A model generated the notes under the pieces. It saw only the letters and a program-made list of their open reading frames with translations, searched no databases and was not told where the DNA came from. Shown here piece by piece: positions 9,408-16,241 of a stretch of 16,241 nt of DNA. A program made the position numbers and the translations under genes. Each line of letters begins with the position of its first letter. Position 1 is the stretch's first letter. Source of the DNA: an uncultured Christensenellaceae bacterium (GTDB lineage: Bacteria; Bacillota; Clostridia; Christensenellales; Pumilibacteraceae); contig CAJUKR010000019.1 in the NCBI GenBank assembly GCA_910587025.1, forward strand, positions 1 through 16,241, read 5' to 3'.

Positions 9408-9848
9408 TCAAGCCCGAGTGTCGAATATTATCGTGACCGGTCCGTCGTTGGTCTGCTCTATCGTCATGTCGGCGCCGAATACGCCCTTTTTCACCGTCAG
9501 ACCGGTTTCGGCAAGACGGGAAGCCGCATATTCGTAGAGTTCGTTCGCGCGCGTCGGTTCTTCCGCCTCGGTAAAACTCGGACGGTTGCCTTTGCGGCAA
9601 TCCCCGTACAAAGTGAATTGCGACACGAACAGAATTTCCGCGCCCGAGTCGAGCGCGGACAAATTCATTTTTCCGTCCTTTTCGAATACGCGAAGGTTAG
9701 CCGTTTTACGCACGGCAATGTCCGCATCGGACTCCGTATCACCTCTGCCCGCGCCGAAATACACGACCAGACCATTGCCTATTTTGCTTATTTCTTCTCC
9801 GCCGACGGTCAGTCTCGCGGACAAAACGCGTTGCAATACCAGTTTCAC
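9408..9848 (-). CDS. dtd: D-aminoacyl-tRNA deacylase
   Basis: The 146-residue homodimeric enzyme hydrolyses D-amino acids (and Gly) mischarged on tRNA, a translation-fidelity step in the cytosol. The diagnostic motifs are SQFTLYGD (76-83) and NDGPVTI (134-140), the latter containing the Gly-cisPro pair (136-137) that enforces chirality. The N-terminus MKLVLQRVLSARLTV and the length are typical. The start codon is GTG, overlapping the tatD stop by four bases (GTGA), with GGCGG just upstream inside the end of tatD, so the two are translationally coupled. No terminator is evident between its stop and the promoter of the next gene. Confidence 0.97.
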   Translation of the reverse strand: MKLVLQRVLSARLTVGGEEISKIGNGLVVYFGAGRGDTESDADIAVRKTANLRVFEKDGKMNLSALDSGAEILFVSQFTLYGDCRKGNRPSFTEAEEPTRANELYEYAASRLAETGLTVKKGVFGADMTIEQTNDGPVTIIFDTRA

Positions 9849-10612
9849 TTTTCACCGCCTTTCATCTTAAAAAACAGCCTTTTCGCATTGTTTTCCGTTA
9901 TTTTCTCTACTATGTCAAACGTAGTACCGCGTTCTTCCGCCAATTTTTCGATGGTATACCGTACATAAGCGGGATAATTTGTTTCGCCGCGGTGCGGCAT
10001 GGGCGCGAGATATGGGCAGTCGGTTTCGGCGAGCAAAAGTTCGTCGGGTACCGCTCTCACGGCATCGCCTTTCTTTGCGTTTCTGAACGTGACTGTCCCC
10101 GCGAACGATATATAAAATCCGAGTTTAACATATTCCGCGGCGATTTCGGCCGACGAAGAAAAACAGTGCATAACAACGCCGCCGCCGAGTTTCGGCGCAT
10201 ACCGTTTCAATATCGGGAACATATCGCCGTCGCATTCGCGGGAATGAATTATTACTGGCAAACGCGACGCCGAAGCTATTTCGAGCTGTTCGATAAATTT
10301 CTTTTTCTGAACTTCCCTGTCCGGCTCGTTCCAATGATAGTCAAGACCTATTTCTCCGTAAGCCACGACTTTAGGATGAGAAAGAAGCCGCGTTATGCCG
10401 TCGAAATCCGACTCGTGCGAAAGCTCGCTCGGATGCACGCCGACGGAAGCGAAAACGCGCCCGTGCTTTTCGGCAAGACGAACGGCGGCGACCGACGAAG
10501 CGGTATCGTAACCCACCGTAACGACGGCTTCCAGACCGTCGCGATCAAAAGCGCCTATTACGGCATCGGCGTCGTATCTGTCGTCGGTAAGATGACAATG
10601 CGAATCTATCAT
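9845..10612 (-). CDS. tatD: TatD family metal-dependent deoxyribonuclease
   Basis: The 255-residue TIM-barrel hydrolase has the full TatD metal site: HCH at the N-terminus (H5, H7), GEIGLDY with E87, H123 in IIHSRE, H149 in MHCFS and D198 in ETDCPYLAP. TatD enzymes are 3'-5' exonucleases or DNases linked to DNA repair and quality control. The length is normal for the family. The ATG follows ACGGAG seven bases upstream. It lies 28 bases after the perR stop, with a hairpin between them, and overlaps dtd at its 3' end, making a perR-tatD-dtd order. Confidence 0.95.
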   Translation of the reverse strand: MIDSHCHLTDDRYDADAVIGAFDRDGLEAVVTVGYDTASSVAAVRLAEKHGRVFASVGVHPSELSHESDFDGITRLLSHPKVVAYGEIGLDYHWNEPDREVQKKKFIEQLEIASASRLPVIIHSRECDGDMFPILKRYAPKLGGGVVMHCFSSSAEIAAEYVKLGFYISFAGTVTFRNAKKGDAVRAVPDELLLAETDCPYLAPMPHRGETNYPAYVRYTIEKLAEERGTTFDIVEKITENNAKRLFFKMKGGEK

Positions 10613-10633
10613 AATATCTCCGTAAAAATAAGT

Positions 10634-10654
10634 CGGACGGTTATTCGCCGTCCG
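10634..10654 (-). terminator. Hairpin at the perR stop, possible terminator or attenuator
   Basis: On the - strand CGGACGG and CCGTCCG form a 7-bp GC-rich stem around a 7-base loop that contains the perR stop codon, followed by ACTTATTTTTA. The T-tract is interrupted and the tatD ribosome site follows within about 20 bases. It could partly terminate perR transcripts and lower tatD-dtd expression, or protect the mRNA end. No separate tatD promoter was seen. Confidence 0.5.
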
Positions 10655-11027
10655 TCAGTCCCGCGCACTCGTCGCACAATCCTTCGAAAGATACTCCTAT
10701 GCGCTCCACGCTCCAGCCGTGCGGCGCGCCGCCCATGTCGATCGGTTCGGACCCGATCTCGACGTCGCCTATCCTGCCGCAACGACGACAACGGATATGC
10801 CAGTGCGGATCGGTACGGTGATCGTAACGATTTACGTCGCGCGGAATATCCACTGCAAGCAGACCGCCGCACGCCGCTTCGTCTTTCAGTATGCGGTATA
10901 CGGTCGCTTTGCTTATTCGCGGATATGCCGAATGGACAGTGTCATAGACGGCTTCGGCGCTCGGATGATTCGCCATTTGCGCCACAATATCCATGACCTG
11001 CCGTTTTTGAACGGTGTTTCTCTGCAT
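10641..11027 (-). CDS. perR: Fur family regulator, PerR-type peroxide sensor
   Basis: The 128-residue repressor has a winged-helix DNA-binding half (recognition helix KATVYRIL, 40-47) and a C-terminal dimer half. The structural zinc site is C80/C83 and C118/C121. The metal-sensing residues of B. subtilis PerR (H37, D85, H91, H93, D104) correspond here to H21, D69, H75, H77 and D88, with all intervals identical (48, 6, 2 and 11 residues). This includes the Asp (D104 in PerR, where Fur has Glu) that marks oxidation-sensitive PerR. It probably represses peroxide-defence genes until Fe-catalysed histidine oxidation releases it. The N-terminus is about 16 residues shorter than usual. A promoter lies at 11046-11074, leaving a leader of about 12 bases with no clear ribosome site. 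The 8-base palindrome ATTATAAT overlapping the -10 resembles a half Per box, hinting at autoregulation. Confidence 0.88.
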   Translation of the reverse strand: MQRNTVQKRQVMDIVAQMANHPSAEAVYDTVHSAYPRISKATVYRILKDEAACGGLLAVDIPRDVNRYDHRTDPHWHIRCRRCGRIGDVEIGSEPIDMGGAPHGWSVERIGVSFEGLCDECAGLTDGE

Positions 11028-11045
11028 AGTGATCTGTCTGATTAT

Positions 11046-11074
11046 AATATACCGAATATTTACATTTCTGTCAA
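11046..11074 (-). promoter_or_regulatory. Sigma-70/A promoter for perR
   Basis: On the - strand TTGACA (complement of 11069-11074) and TATATT (complement of 11046-11051) are 17 bases apart, matching 11 of 12 consensus bases. An overlapping TATAAT (11041-11046) would need a 22-base spacer and is not used. The -35 lies only 10 bases from the end of the aminopeptidase gene. The adjoining ATTATAAT palindrome (11041-11048) could be part of an operator for a Fur-type protein. Confidence 0.75.
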
Positions 11075-11084
11075 CGGTTTGCGC

Positions 11085-12200
11085 TCACTTGAGATTATCG
11101 GGGTTAAGGCATTTGAGTTCGGGTAAAACGAACAGTCCGTCCTTACGGATAAGCACGTCGTCGAAATATATTTCCCCTCCGCCGTAATCGGGAGTCATAA
11201 CAAGCACGAGATCCCAATGCACCGCGCTTTGATTGCCGTTATACGCGTCCTCATAACAACAGCCCGGAGTAAAATGAATAGAGCCTGCGATTTTTTCGTC
11301 GAAAAGAATATCGCCCATAGGTTTGGTGATATAAGGATTCACGCCGAGAGCGAATTCGCCGACATATCGCGCGCCCGGATCGGTATCGAAAACGGCGTTG
11401 ATCTTATCCGTATAATTTCCCGTAGCTTCGACGATCCTGCCCCGCTCGAACTTAAGCGAAACGTTTTCGAATTTTATACCGTTCTCGATACTCGGTACGT
11501 TGTATGTTATGCGTCCGTTCACCGACTCTTTTACGGGCGCGGTATATACTTCGCCGTCGGGAATATTCATATGCCCGGAGCATTTAACCGCCGGAATATC
11601 TTTGATCGAGAACGTAAGATCGGTGTCCTTTGCGACAAGACGGACTTTGTCGGTCTTATCCATAAGACTTTTGAGCGCGTCCATAGCTCTGTCCATTTTG
11701 GCGTAGTCCATACAGCAAACGTCGAAATAATGTTTCTCGAACTCGTCGGTCGGGACTCCGGACAACTGAGCCATGGAATCGTTCGGATAGCGAAGCACTA
11801 CCCAACGCGTTTTATTCACGCGGATCTCGTGATGCACGGGATAAGAATACAGTCGTTTGTAAACGTCCGTTTTTTCGTCGGGAACGCCCGAAAGATCGTA
11901 AGCGTTTTCGTTTCCGCGCACGCCGATATAACAATCCATACGCTCCATACGGTATTTGGCGTACTCCGCCATAAGACGGGAATGTTCTTCGCTCGTACCG
12001 CTTATGACGGCGGCGTTGACTTTGCCTTTATACGTTTCCACGAACGGATACGCGCCGACTTCGTACACCGCCTTGACCAGTTCGGTAACCATTTCGGTAT
12101 CCACGTCGGTGGCTTCGATAAGCACTTTATCGCCCTTTTTTGCGGCGACGGAATAATTGACAAGATTTCTTGCGAGTCGAGTGATTCTCGGATCGAGCAT
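11085..12200 (-). CDS. M29 family metallo-aminopeptidase
   Basis: The 371-residue cytosolic enzyme belongs to the thermophilic aminopeptidase (AmpS/PepS/AmpT) family, which removes N-terminal residues from peptides using two metal ions. The expected ligand and catalytic motifs are in order: NIPDGEVYTAP (E217), RYVGEFALGVNP (E282), GSIHFTPGCCYEDA (H309, Y316) and AVHWDLVLVM (H328, D330). The length is slightly short of the usual 400-410 residues, with the reduction spread through the protein. The ATG has GGAGAT upstream and a promoter at 12233-12261. No terminator lies between it and perR, so read-through is possible. It is divergent from fba. Confidence 0.93.
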   Translation of the reverse strand: MLDPRITRLARNLVNYSVAAKKGDKVLIEATDVDTEMVTELVKAVYEVGAYPFVETYKGKVNAAVISGTSEEHSRLMAEYAKYRMERMDCYIGVRGNENAYDLSGVPDEKTDVYKRLYSYPVHHEIRVNKTRWVVLRYPNDSMAQLSGVPTDEFEKHYFDVCCMDYAKMDRAMDALKSLMDKTDKVRLVAKDTDLTFSIKDIPAVKCSGHMNIPDGEVYTAPVKESVNGRITYNVPSIENGIKFENVSLKFERGRIVEATGNYTDKINAVFDTDPGARYVGEFALGVNPYITKPMGDILFDEKIAGSIHFTPGCCYEDAYNGNQSAVHWDLVLVMTPDYGGGEIYFDDVLIRKDGLFVLPELKCLNPDNLK

Positions 12201-12232
12201 GATTTATATCTCCGTTGATTTATTTCATATAT

Positions 12233-12261
12233 ATTATAACCGTTTTCCTTAAGAAAGTCCA
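12233..12261 (-). promoter_or_regulatory. Sigma-70/A promoter for the M29 aminopeptidase
   Basis: On the - strand TGGACT (complement of 12256-12261) and a perfect TATAAT (complement of 12233-12238) are 17 bases apart. The -35 matches four of six bases. The start of transcription would be about 26 bases upstream of the ATG, leaving room for the GGAGAT ribosome site. Confidence 0.6.
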
Positions 12262-12292
12262 TCGATTTTTTTCAAAAACAACGCTTAAACAT

Positions 12293-12322
12293 TTGTAAAA
12301 TTATGCGGTTTCGTAGTATAAT
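12293..12322 (+). promoter_or_regulatory. Sigma-70/A promoter for fba
   Basis: TTGTAA (12293-12298) and a perfect TATAAT (12317-12322) are separated by 18 bases. The -35 matches four of six bases. The transcript would carry a leader of about 29 bases including GGAGG at 12347-12351, seven bases from the fba ATG. Confidence 0.65.
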
Positions 12323-12357
12323 ACCGAATAGAGAATAAAATTCTATGGAGGAATATT

Positions 12358-13323
12358 ATGCCTTTAGTAACAAGTACCGAAATGTTTAAGAAAGCGTACA
12401 AGGGCGGTTATGCCGTCGGCGCTTTCAACGTAAACAACATGGAGATCGTTCAGGGTATCACCGAAGCGTGCCGTGAGGAAAAAGCTCCCGTAATTCTTCA
12501 GGTTTCCAAGGGTGCGCGCGCATACGCGAATCACACCTATCTCGTGAAGCTCGTCGAAGCAGCCGTCCTCGAATGCCCCGAGATCCCCGTCGTTCTTCAC
12601 CTCGACCACGGTCCCGACTTCGAGACCTGCAAAGCCTGCATCGACGGCGGTTTTACCTCGGTCATGATCGACGGATCGAGCCATTCGTTTAAGGACAATA
12701 TCGCGCTCACGAAGAAAGTAGTCGAATACGCTCACGACCACGGCGTCGTAGTAGAAGGCGAACTCGGCACCCTTTCGGGTATCGAAGACGAAGTCGTCGT
12801 CGAGGGCGAAGGTACATATACCAAACCCGAAGAAGTCGAAGAATTCGTTTCCAAAACGGGCGTAGACTCGCTCGCAATCGCGATCGGAACGTCGCACGGC
12901 GCTTATAAATTCAAGCCCGATCAGTGCACCGTAAACGAAAAAGGCATCCTCGTGCCTCCCGCGCTCCGCTTCGATATTCTCGAAGAAGTAAGCAAGAGAC
13001 TTCCCGACTTCCCCATCGTTCTTCACGGTTCCTCGTCCGTACCTCAGGACTATGTGGCAATGGTAAACAAGTTCGGCGGCAAGATGCCCGACGCTATCGG
13101 CGTTCCCGAGGAACAGCTTCGCGAAGCGGCTAAACTTTCCGTCTGCAAGATCAACATCGACTCCGATCTCCGTCTTGCAATGACCGGTACGATCAGACAG
13201 TTCTTTGCGGAACATCCCGACAAGTTCGATCCCAGAGAGTACCTCAAGCCCGCAAGAGCAAACATCAAAGAGCTTGTTCGTCACAAGCTCGTGAACGTGC
13301 TCGGCTGCGCAGGCAAAGCGTAA
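12358..13323 (+). CDS. fba: Class II fructose-1,6-bisphosphate aldolase
   Basis: The 321-residue zinc enzyme interconverts fructose 1,6-bisphosphate with dihydroxyacetone phosphate and glyceraldehyde 3-phosphate, central to glycolysis and gluconeogenesis. HLDHG (81-85) gives the catalytic Asp83 and zinc ligand His84. E134 (VEGELGTLSG), H180 (IGTSHGAYKF) and H223 (VLHGSSSVP) are the other metal-site residues, and NIDSD (266-270) binds substrate phosphate. The length fits the short class II type found in Firmicutes. It is monocistronic, with its own promoter, a strong GGAGG site and a terminator 17 bases after the stop. Its codon use looks like that of a highly expressed gene (many GTC, CTC, ATC and AAG), more biased than its neighbours. 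Confidence 0.97.
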   Translation: MPLVTSTEMFKKAYKGGYAVGAFNVNNMEIVQGITEACREEKAPVILQVSKGARAYANHTYLVKLVEAAVLECPEIPVVLHLDHGPDFETCKACIDGGFTSVMIDGSSHSFKDNIALTKKVVEYAHDHGVVVEGELGTLSGIEDEVVVEGEGTYTKPEEVEEFVSKTGVDSLAIAIGTSHGAYKFKPDQCTVNEKGILVPPALRFDILEEVSKRLPDFPIVLHGSSSVPQDYVAMVNKFGGKMPDAIGVPEEQLREAAKLSVCKINIDSDLRLAMTGTIRQFFAEHPDKFDPREYLKPARANIKELVRHKLVNVLGCAGKA

Positions 13324-13340
13324 AACACTTACGAATACGA

Positions 13341-13370
13341 AAAATCCCGATCGTCAGGTCGGGATTTTTT
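13341..13370. terminator. Bidirectional intrinsic terminator between fba and uvrB
   Basis: AAAATCCCGA (13341-13350) pairs with TCGGGATTTT (13359-13368) around an 8-base loop. The + strand continues as a T-run to 13370, and A-rich sequence on the other side gives a U-tract on the - strand. The uvrB stop is only a few bases away, so the element serves both convergent genes. Confidence 0.92.
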
Positions 13371-13373
13371 CGT

Positions 13374-15341
13374 TTATCTGTTTTTGGATTTGTTTATTTC
13401 GCGCTCCAGTCTTCTTAGCTCGGCTATACGGTCGCGGAGTTTTATCGCCGTTTCGAAATCGAGAGCGGCGGACGCGGCTTTCATGAGAGAGGACAGCGAT
13501 TCTATCTGCTTGCCCGGATCGTCGCCTATCTCCGTCGCGGCTTTCGTCGTGATCTCGATAGAGTTCGCGATTTTCTTGACGATCGTTTTCGGAGTAATGT
13601 TATGCTCTTTGTTATATGCCGTCTGCTTATCGCGGCGGCGGTCGGTCTCGTCGATCGCGCGGCGCATAGAACCCGTAACGGTATCCGCGTACATTATGAC
13701 TTTGCTCTCCGCGTTTCTCGCCGCACGCCCGATCGTCTGTATCAGAGACGATTCGCTTCGTAAGAAACCTTCCTTATCCGCGTCGAGTATAGCCACAAGT
13801 CTGACCTCGGGCATATCCAGTCCTTCCCTGAGAAGATTTATGCCGACAAGTACGTCGAAGTCTCCGCGGCGCAAACCCATGATGAGTTCCATGCGATCCA
13901 TTGTATCTATATCCGAATGCAGATATCTGACTCTCGTACCGTGCTCCGCAAGGAACTCTGTCAGACTTTCGCTCATTTTTTTGGTAAGCGTAGTAACGAG
14001 CACACGTCCGTCCTCGGACACAACGCGTCTGATTTCGCCGAGAAGGTCGTCTATCTGCCCCGTGACCGGTCTTACTTCTATGGGAGGATCTACCAGTCCG
14101 GTAGGGCGAATTACCTGCTCCGCAACGTTGTCCGCCATTTTAAGTTCATAAGGTCCGGGCGTTGCGGAGACATAAACAGCCTGCGGCATACGCTCATTGA
14201 ACTCGTCGAAGTTAAGCGGACGATTATCGAAAGCGGCAGGCAGGCGAAAACCGTAATTTACGAGATTCGTTTTTCTCGCCTTGTCGCCGTTATACATCGC
14301 GCGAAGCTGCGGCAAACTCATATGGCTCTCGTCTATGAACATTATGAAATCTTTCGGGAAATAATCGAGAAGCGTATAAGGCGGCACTCCGGGCGCGCGG
14401 CCGTCGAAGTAACGCGAATAGTTTTCTATGCCCGAGCAATACCCTATTTCCCGCATCATTTCCATATCGTAATTGGTACGCTGTTTTATCCTGTACGCTT
14501 CGATCATTTTTCCCTGCGATTCGAAAAACTTTATGCGTTCGTCGAGATCGGCGGAAATATTCGCAAGCGCGCTCTTCATCGTAGCCTGTTCGACCGCATA
14601 ATGCGTCGCGGGAAAAATCGCGGCATGCTTAAGCCGCGCGATAACTCTGCCCGTAATCGCCTCGATCTCGGAAAGTTGCTCGATCTCGTCGCCGAAAAAC
14701 TCGACGCGTACCGCACGTTCCGAACTCGAAGCGGGAAAGATGTCCACTATGTCGCCCTTTACTCTGAAATTGGTACGCTCGAAATCGGTGTCCGAGCGGG
14801 TATAGTTTATACCTATCAAACGGCGTATGAGCGCGTCGCGGGCTATTTCCTGACCGGGACGAAGCGAAATCGACATACGATAATATTCCATGGGCGCGCC
14901 GAGTCCGTAAATACACGATACGCTCGCCACCACTATGGTATCGCGGCGTTCCGCGAGACTGCATGTCGCCGAGTGTCTGAGCTTGTCCAGTTCGTCGTTT
15001 ATGGCAAGGTCTTTTTCGATATAAGTATCCGTCGGGACGATATACGCTTCGGGCTGAAAATAGTCGTAATACGACACGAAATATTCGACGCGGTTGTTCG
15101 GGAACAGCTCTCTGAACTCATTGCACAGCTGTCCCACCAGTGTTTTATTGTGCGCCAAAACGAGCGCGGGTCTGTTGATGCGCTCTATGATCTTTGCCAT
15201 TGTGTACGTTTTGCCGCTACCCGTAACCCCGAGGAGCACCTGATGACGCAAACCGTTTTCAATGCCGTCAGCAATGCTTTCTATCGCCTGCGGTTGATCG
15301 CCAGTAGGCTTGTACGGCGAAATTACTTCGAATTTATCCAT
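13374..15341 (-). CDS. uvrB: UvrABC excinuclease subunit B
   Basis: The 655-residue damage-verification helicase-like subunit of nucleotide excision repair is complete. Walker A is GVTGSGKT (38-45). The damage-probing beta-hairpin region SYYDYFQPEAYIVPTDTYIEKD follows, then FIDESH (Walker B-like), VSATPGPYE, the helicase motif IGRAARN, and a C-terminal UVR domain (about residues 610-650, LDFETAIKLRDRIAELR) that contacts UvrA/UvrC. The ATG at 15341 opening MDKFEVISPY is chosen because the conserved N-terminus begins there. The open frame continues 206 codons further upstream, but only as an out-of-frame reading of the permease gene. Spacing to that permease stop is 5 bases, with a poor ribosome site (GGAACGGAC) inside the permease end, so coupling is likely. 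Confidence 0.97.
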   Translation of the reverse strand: MDKFEVISPYKPTGDQPQAIESIADGIENGLRHQVLLGVTGSGKTYTMAKIIERINRPALVLAHNKTLVGQLCNEFRELFPNNRVEYFVSYYDYFQPEAYIVPTDTYIEKDLAINDELDKLRHSATCSLAERRDTIVVASVSCIYGLGAPMEYYRMSISLRPGQEIARDALIRRLIGINYTRSDTDFERTNFRVKGDIVDIFPASSSERAVRVEFFGDEIEQLSEIEAITGRVIARLKHAAIFPATHYAVEQATMKSALANISADLDERIKFFESQGKMIEAYRIKQRTNYDMEMMREIGYCSGIENYSRYFDGRAPGVPPYTLLDYFPKDFIMFIDESHMSLPQLRAMYNGDKARKTNLVNYGFRLPAAFDNRPLNFDEFNERMPQAVYVSATPGPYELKMADNVAEQVIRPTGLVDPPIEVRPVTGQIDDLLGEIRRVVSEDGRVLVTTLTKKMSESLTEFLAEHGTRVRYLHSDIDTMDRMELIMGLRRGDFDVLVGINLLREGLDMPEVRLVAILDADKEGFLRSESSLIQTIGRAARNAESKVIMYADTVTGSMRRAIDETDRRRDKQTAYNKEHNITPKTIVKKIANSIEITTKAATEIGDDPGKQIESLSSLMKAASAALDFETAIKLRDRIAELRRLEREINKSKNR

Positions 15342-15346
15342 TATCG

Positions 15347-16241
15347 TTATTTGTCCGTTCCGAAATTTTTTTCCGGTTCCGTACCATCCGAATCGTCGGT
15401 TCGTGAATCGGTCGGCATTTCGTCCGAGCCGTCGTTTACAACGGATCGGGCTTCCGCGCGTTTGCTTCGCTTGTCGCGCATCATATGATACAGCCATATC
15501 GCAACCGCCGCGCTTATTATTATCGCATAACCCACATAGCTCAACGCGTCGGGGATCTGACCGAGCACAAAGAAACCGAGCACCGCCGCAAAAATCACTA
15601 TGGAATAATCGAATACCGATATCTCTTTCGCGGGGGCTTTGGAATACGCCATCGTAATGAATATCTGACCGCCCGCCGCGCTCGCGCCCGCAAGCAAAAG
15701 ATAAAGCAATTGCCACCATTCCATGGGCTTGAACTGCGCGAGCATGAACGGAAGAAGCACGACAGACGAAAACGCCGAAAACACGAATATTATGAGATTG
15801 CGCGCCGCGCCGTTTGCGGACGCTCTGCGAACGAAAGCATATGCCAGCCCCGCCGCCAGTCCTCCGCCGAAGCCGCAAAGCGACGGAACAATATCGCCCC
15901 CGAAACTCGGACGAACGACGAACATCGCGCCGCCGAACGCCACAACGACGGCAAGCCATTCCACAACGCTCGGCTTTTCTCTCAGTATGATAAAAGAAAA
16001 AACTATTGCGAAAAACGGCGAGAGTTTGTTAAGTATCGACGCATCGGCTATGTCCAGTCTGTCGATAGCGTAAAAATTGAGAATTATACCGATGACGCCC
16101 GCAACCGATCTGACAGTAAGCGACAAAAAATTCCCTTTCGCAGTCTTAAAGTCGGAAGGTCTGCGCATGAGCAGAACAAACGCGACGACCGCCGCCACGG
16201 CATTTCGGAAAAACGCCTTCTGCATTGTCGGAAGTTCTCCG
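15347..16241 (-). CDS. EamA/DMT family permease, N-terminus off the window
   Basis: This is an inner-membrane transporter of the drug/metabolite superfamily with two repeated EamA halves of about five helices each. The first half includes FFRNAVAAVVAFVLL, FYAIDRLDIADASILNKLSP and PFFAIVFSFIILREKP, the usual EamA pattern. The second half includes AYSKAPAKEISVFDYSIVIFA and FFVLGQIPDALSYVGYAII. The substrate cannot be inferred. The frame stays open through 16241 (GELPT precedes the Met at 16225), so that Met is internal and the first helix is missing because the window ends. A hydrophilic tail of about 45 residues rich in Asp, Glu, Ser and Thr follows the last helix and is probably cytosolic. 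uvrB starts 5 bases after the stop, suggesting a shared transcript. Confidence 0.9.
   Translation of the reverse strand, partial: GELPTMQKAFFRNAVAAVVAFVLLMRRPSDFKTAKGNFLSLTVRSVAGVIGIILNFYAIDRLDIADASILNKLSPFFAIVFSFIILREKPSVVEWLAVVVAFGGAMFVVRPSFGGDIVPSLCGFGGGLAAGLAYAFVRRASANGAARNLIIFVFSAFSSVVLLPFMLAQFKPMEWWQLLYLLLAGASAAGGQIFITMAYSKAPAKEISVFDYSIVIFAAVLGFFVLGQIPDALSYVGYAIIISAAVAIWLYHMMRDKRSKRAEARSVVNDGSDEMPTDSRTDDSDGTEPEKNFGTDK

Noticed and set aside
11041..11074. TATAAT at 11041-11046 as the perR -10 box
   Set aside because: It would lie 22 bases from the TTGACA -35. The overlapping TATATT gives a correct 17-base spacer.
13917..15488. A 523-codon + strand open frame opposite uvrB
   Set aside because: It is an antisense mirror frame in codon register with uvrB, with no ribosome site or recognisable domain.
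15342..15959. N-terminal extension of uvrB by 206 codons
   Set aside because: The conserved UvrB N-terminus begins at MDKFEV (15341). The upstream portion is Arg/Cys-rich out-of-frame reading of the EamA permease gene.

Overview
The window is about 16.2 kb of chromosome-like DNA at roughly 50% GC. It most resembles an anaerobic Firmicute of the class Clostridia, probably a metagenome-assembled or uncultured lineage. The evidence is the secA-prfB gene pair, a PerR-type Fur protein, class II fructose-bisphosphate aldolase, a clostridial-style ferredoxin:thioredoxin reductase catalytic protein and an M29 aminopeptidase, with GGAGG-type ribosome sites on most genes. Genus or family cannot be named from the sequence alone. 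The first 46 bases are not genomic: they are Illumina P7-side adapter with an 8-base index, so the left end is an assembly edge.

Layout, left to right. (1) Adapter 1-46, then the last codons of groEL on the + strand (47-119) and a bidirectional terminator. (2) A six-helix membrane protein of unknown function (- strand) diverges from a family-2 glycosyltransferase with TPR-like repeats (+). (3) The glycosyltransferase meets, stop codon against stop codon, a two-gene - strand unit: a GufA-type ZIP metal transporter followed by a 65-residue FTR-like Fe-S/dithiol protein. (4) A long - strand unit read from right to left from a consensus promoter: a Rho-like protein with a ruined ATPase site, pheA, secA and prfB, ending at a hairpin. 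(5) Another - strand group: an M29 aminopeptidase, then perR, tatD and dtd. (6) fba on the + strand with its own promoter, sharing a bidirectional terminator with convergent uvrB. (7) A - strand pair at the right edge: an EamA/DMT permease, truncated by the window end, followed 5 bases later by uvrB.

Most genes are housekeeping: protein folding and export (groEL, secA), translation termination and proofreading (prfB, dtd), DNA repair (uvrB, tatD), glycolysis (fba), phenylalanine synthesis (pheA), peroxide sensing (perR), metal uptake (ZIP) and thiol redox (FTR-like). No tRNA, rRNA, CRISPR array, insertion sequence, prophage or defence system was seen, and no gene-free stretch exceeds about 160 bases. 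The most unusual item is the gene at 8213-9322. It appears to be a Rho homologue that keeps a Rho_N-like segment and the RNA-binding fold but has lost the Walker A lysine and Walker B aspartate. It lies directly behind a perfect TTGACA-N17-TATAAT promoter placed so close to its ATG that the mRNA should be leaderless.
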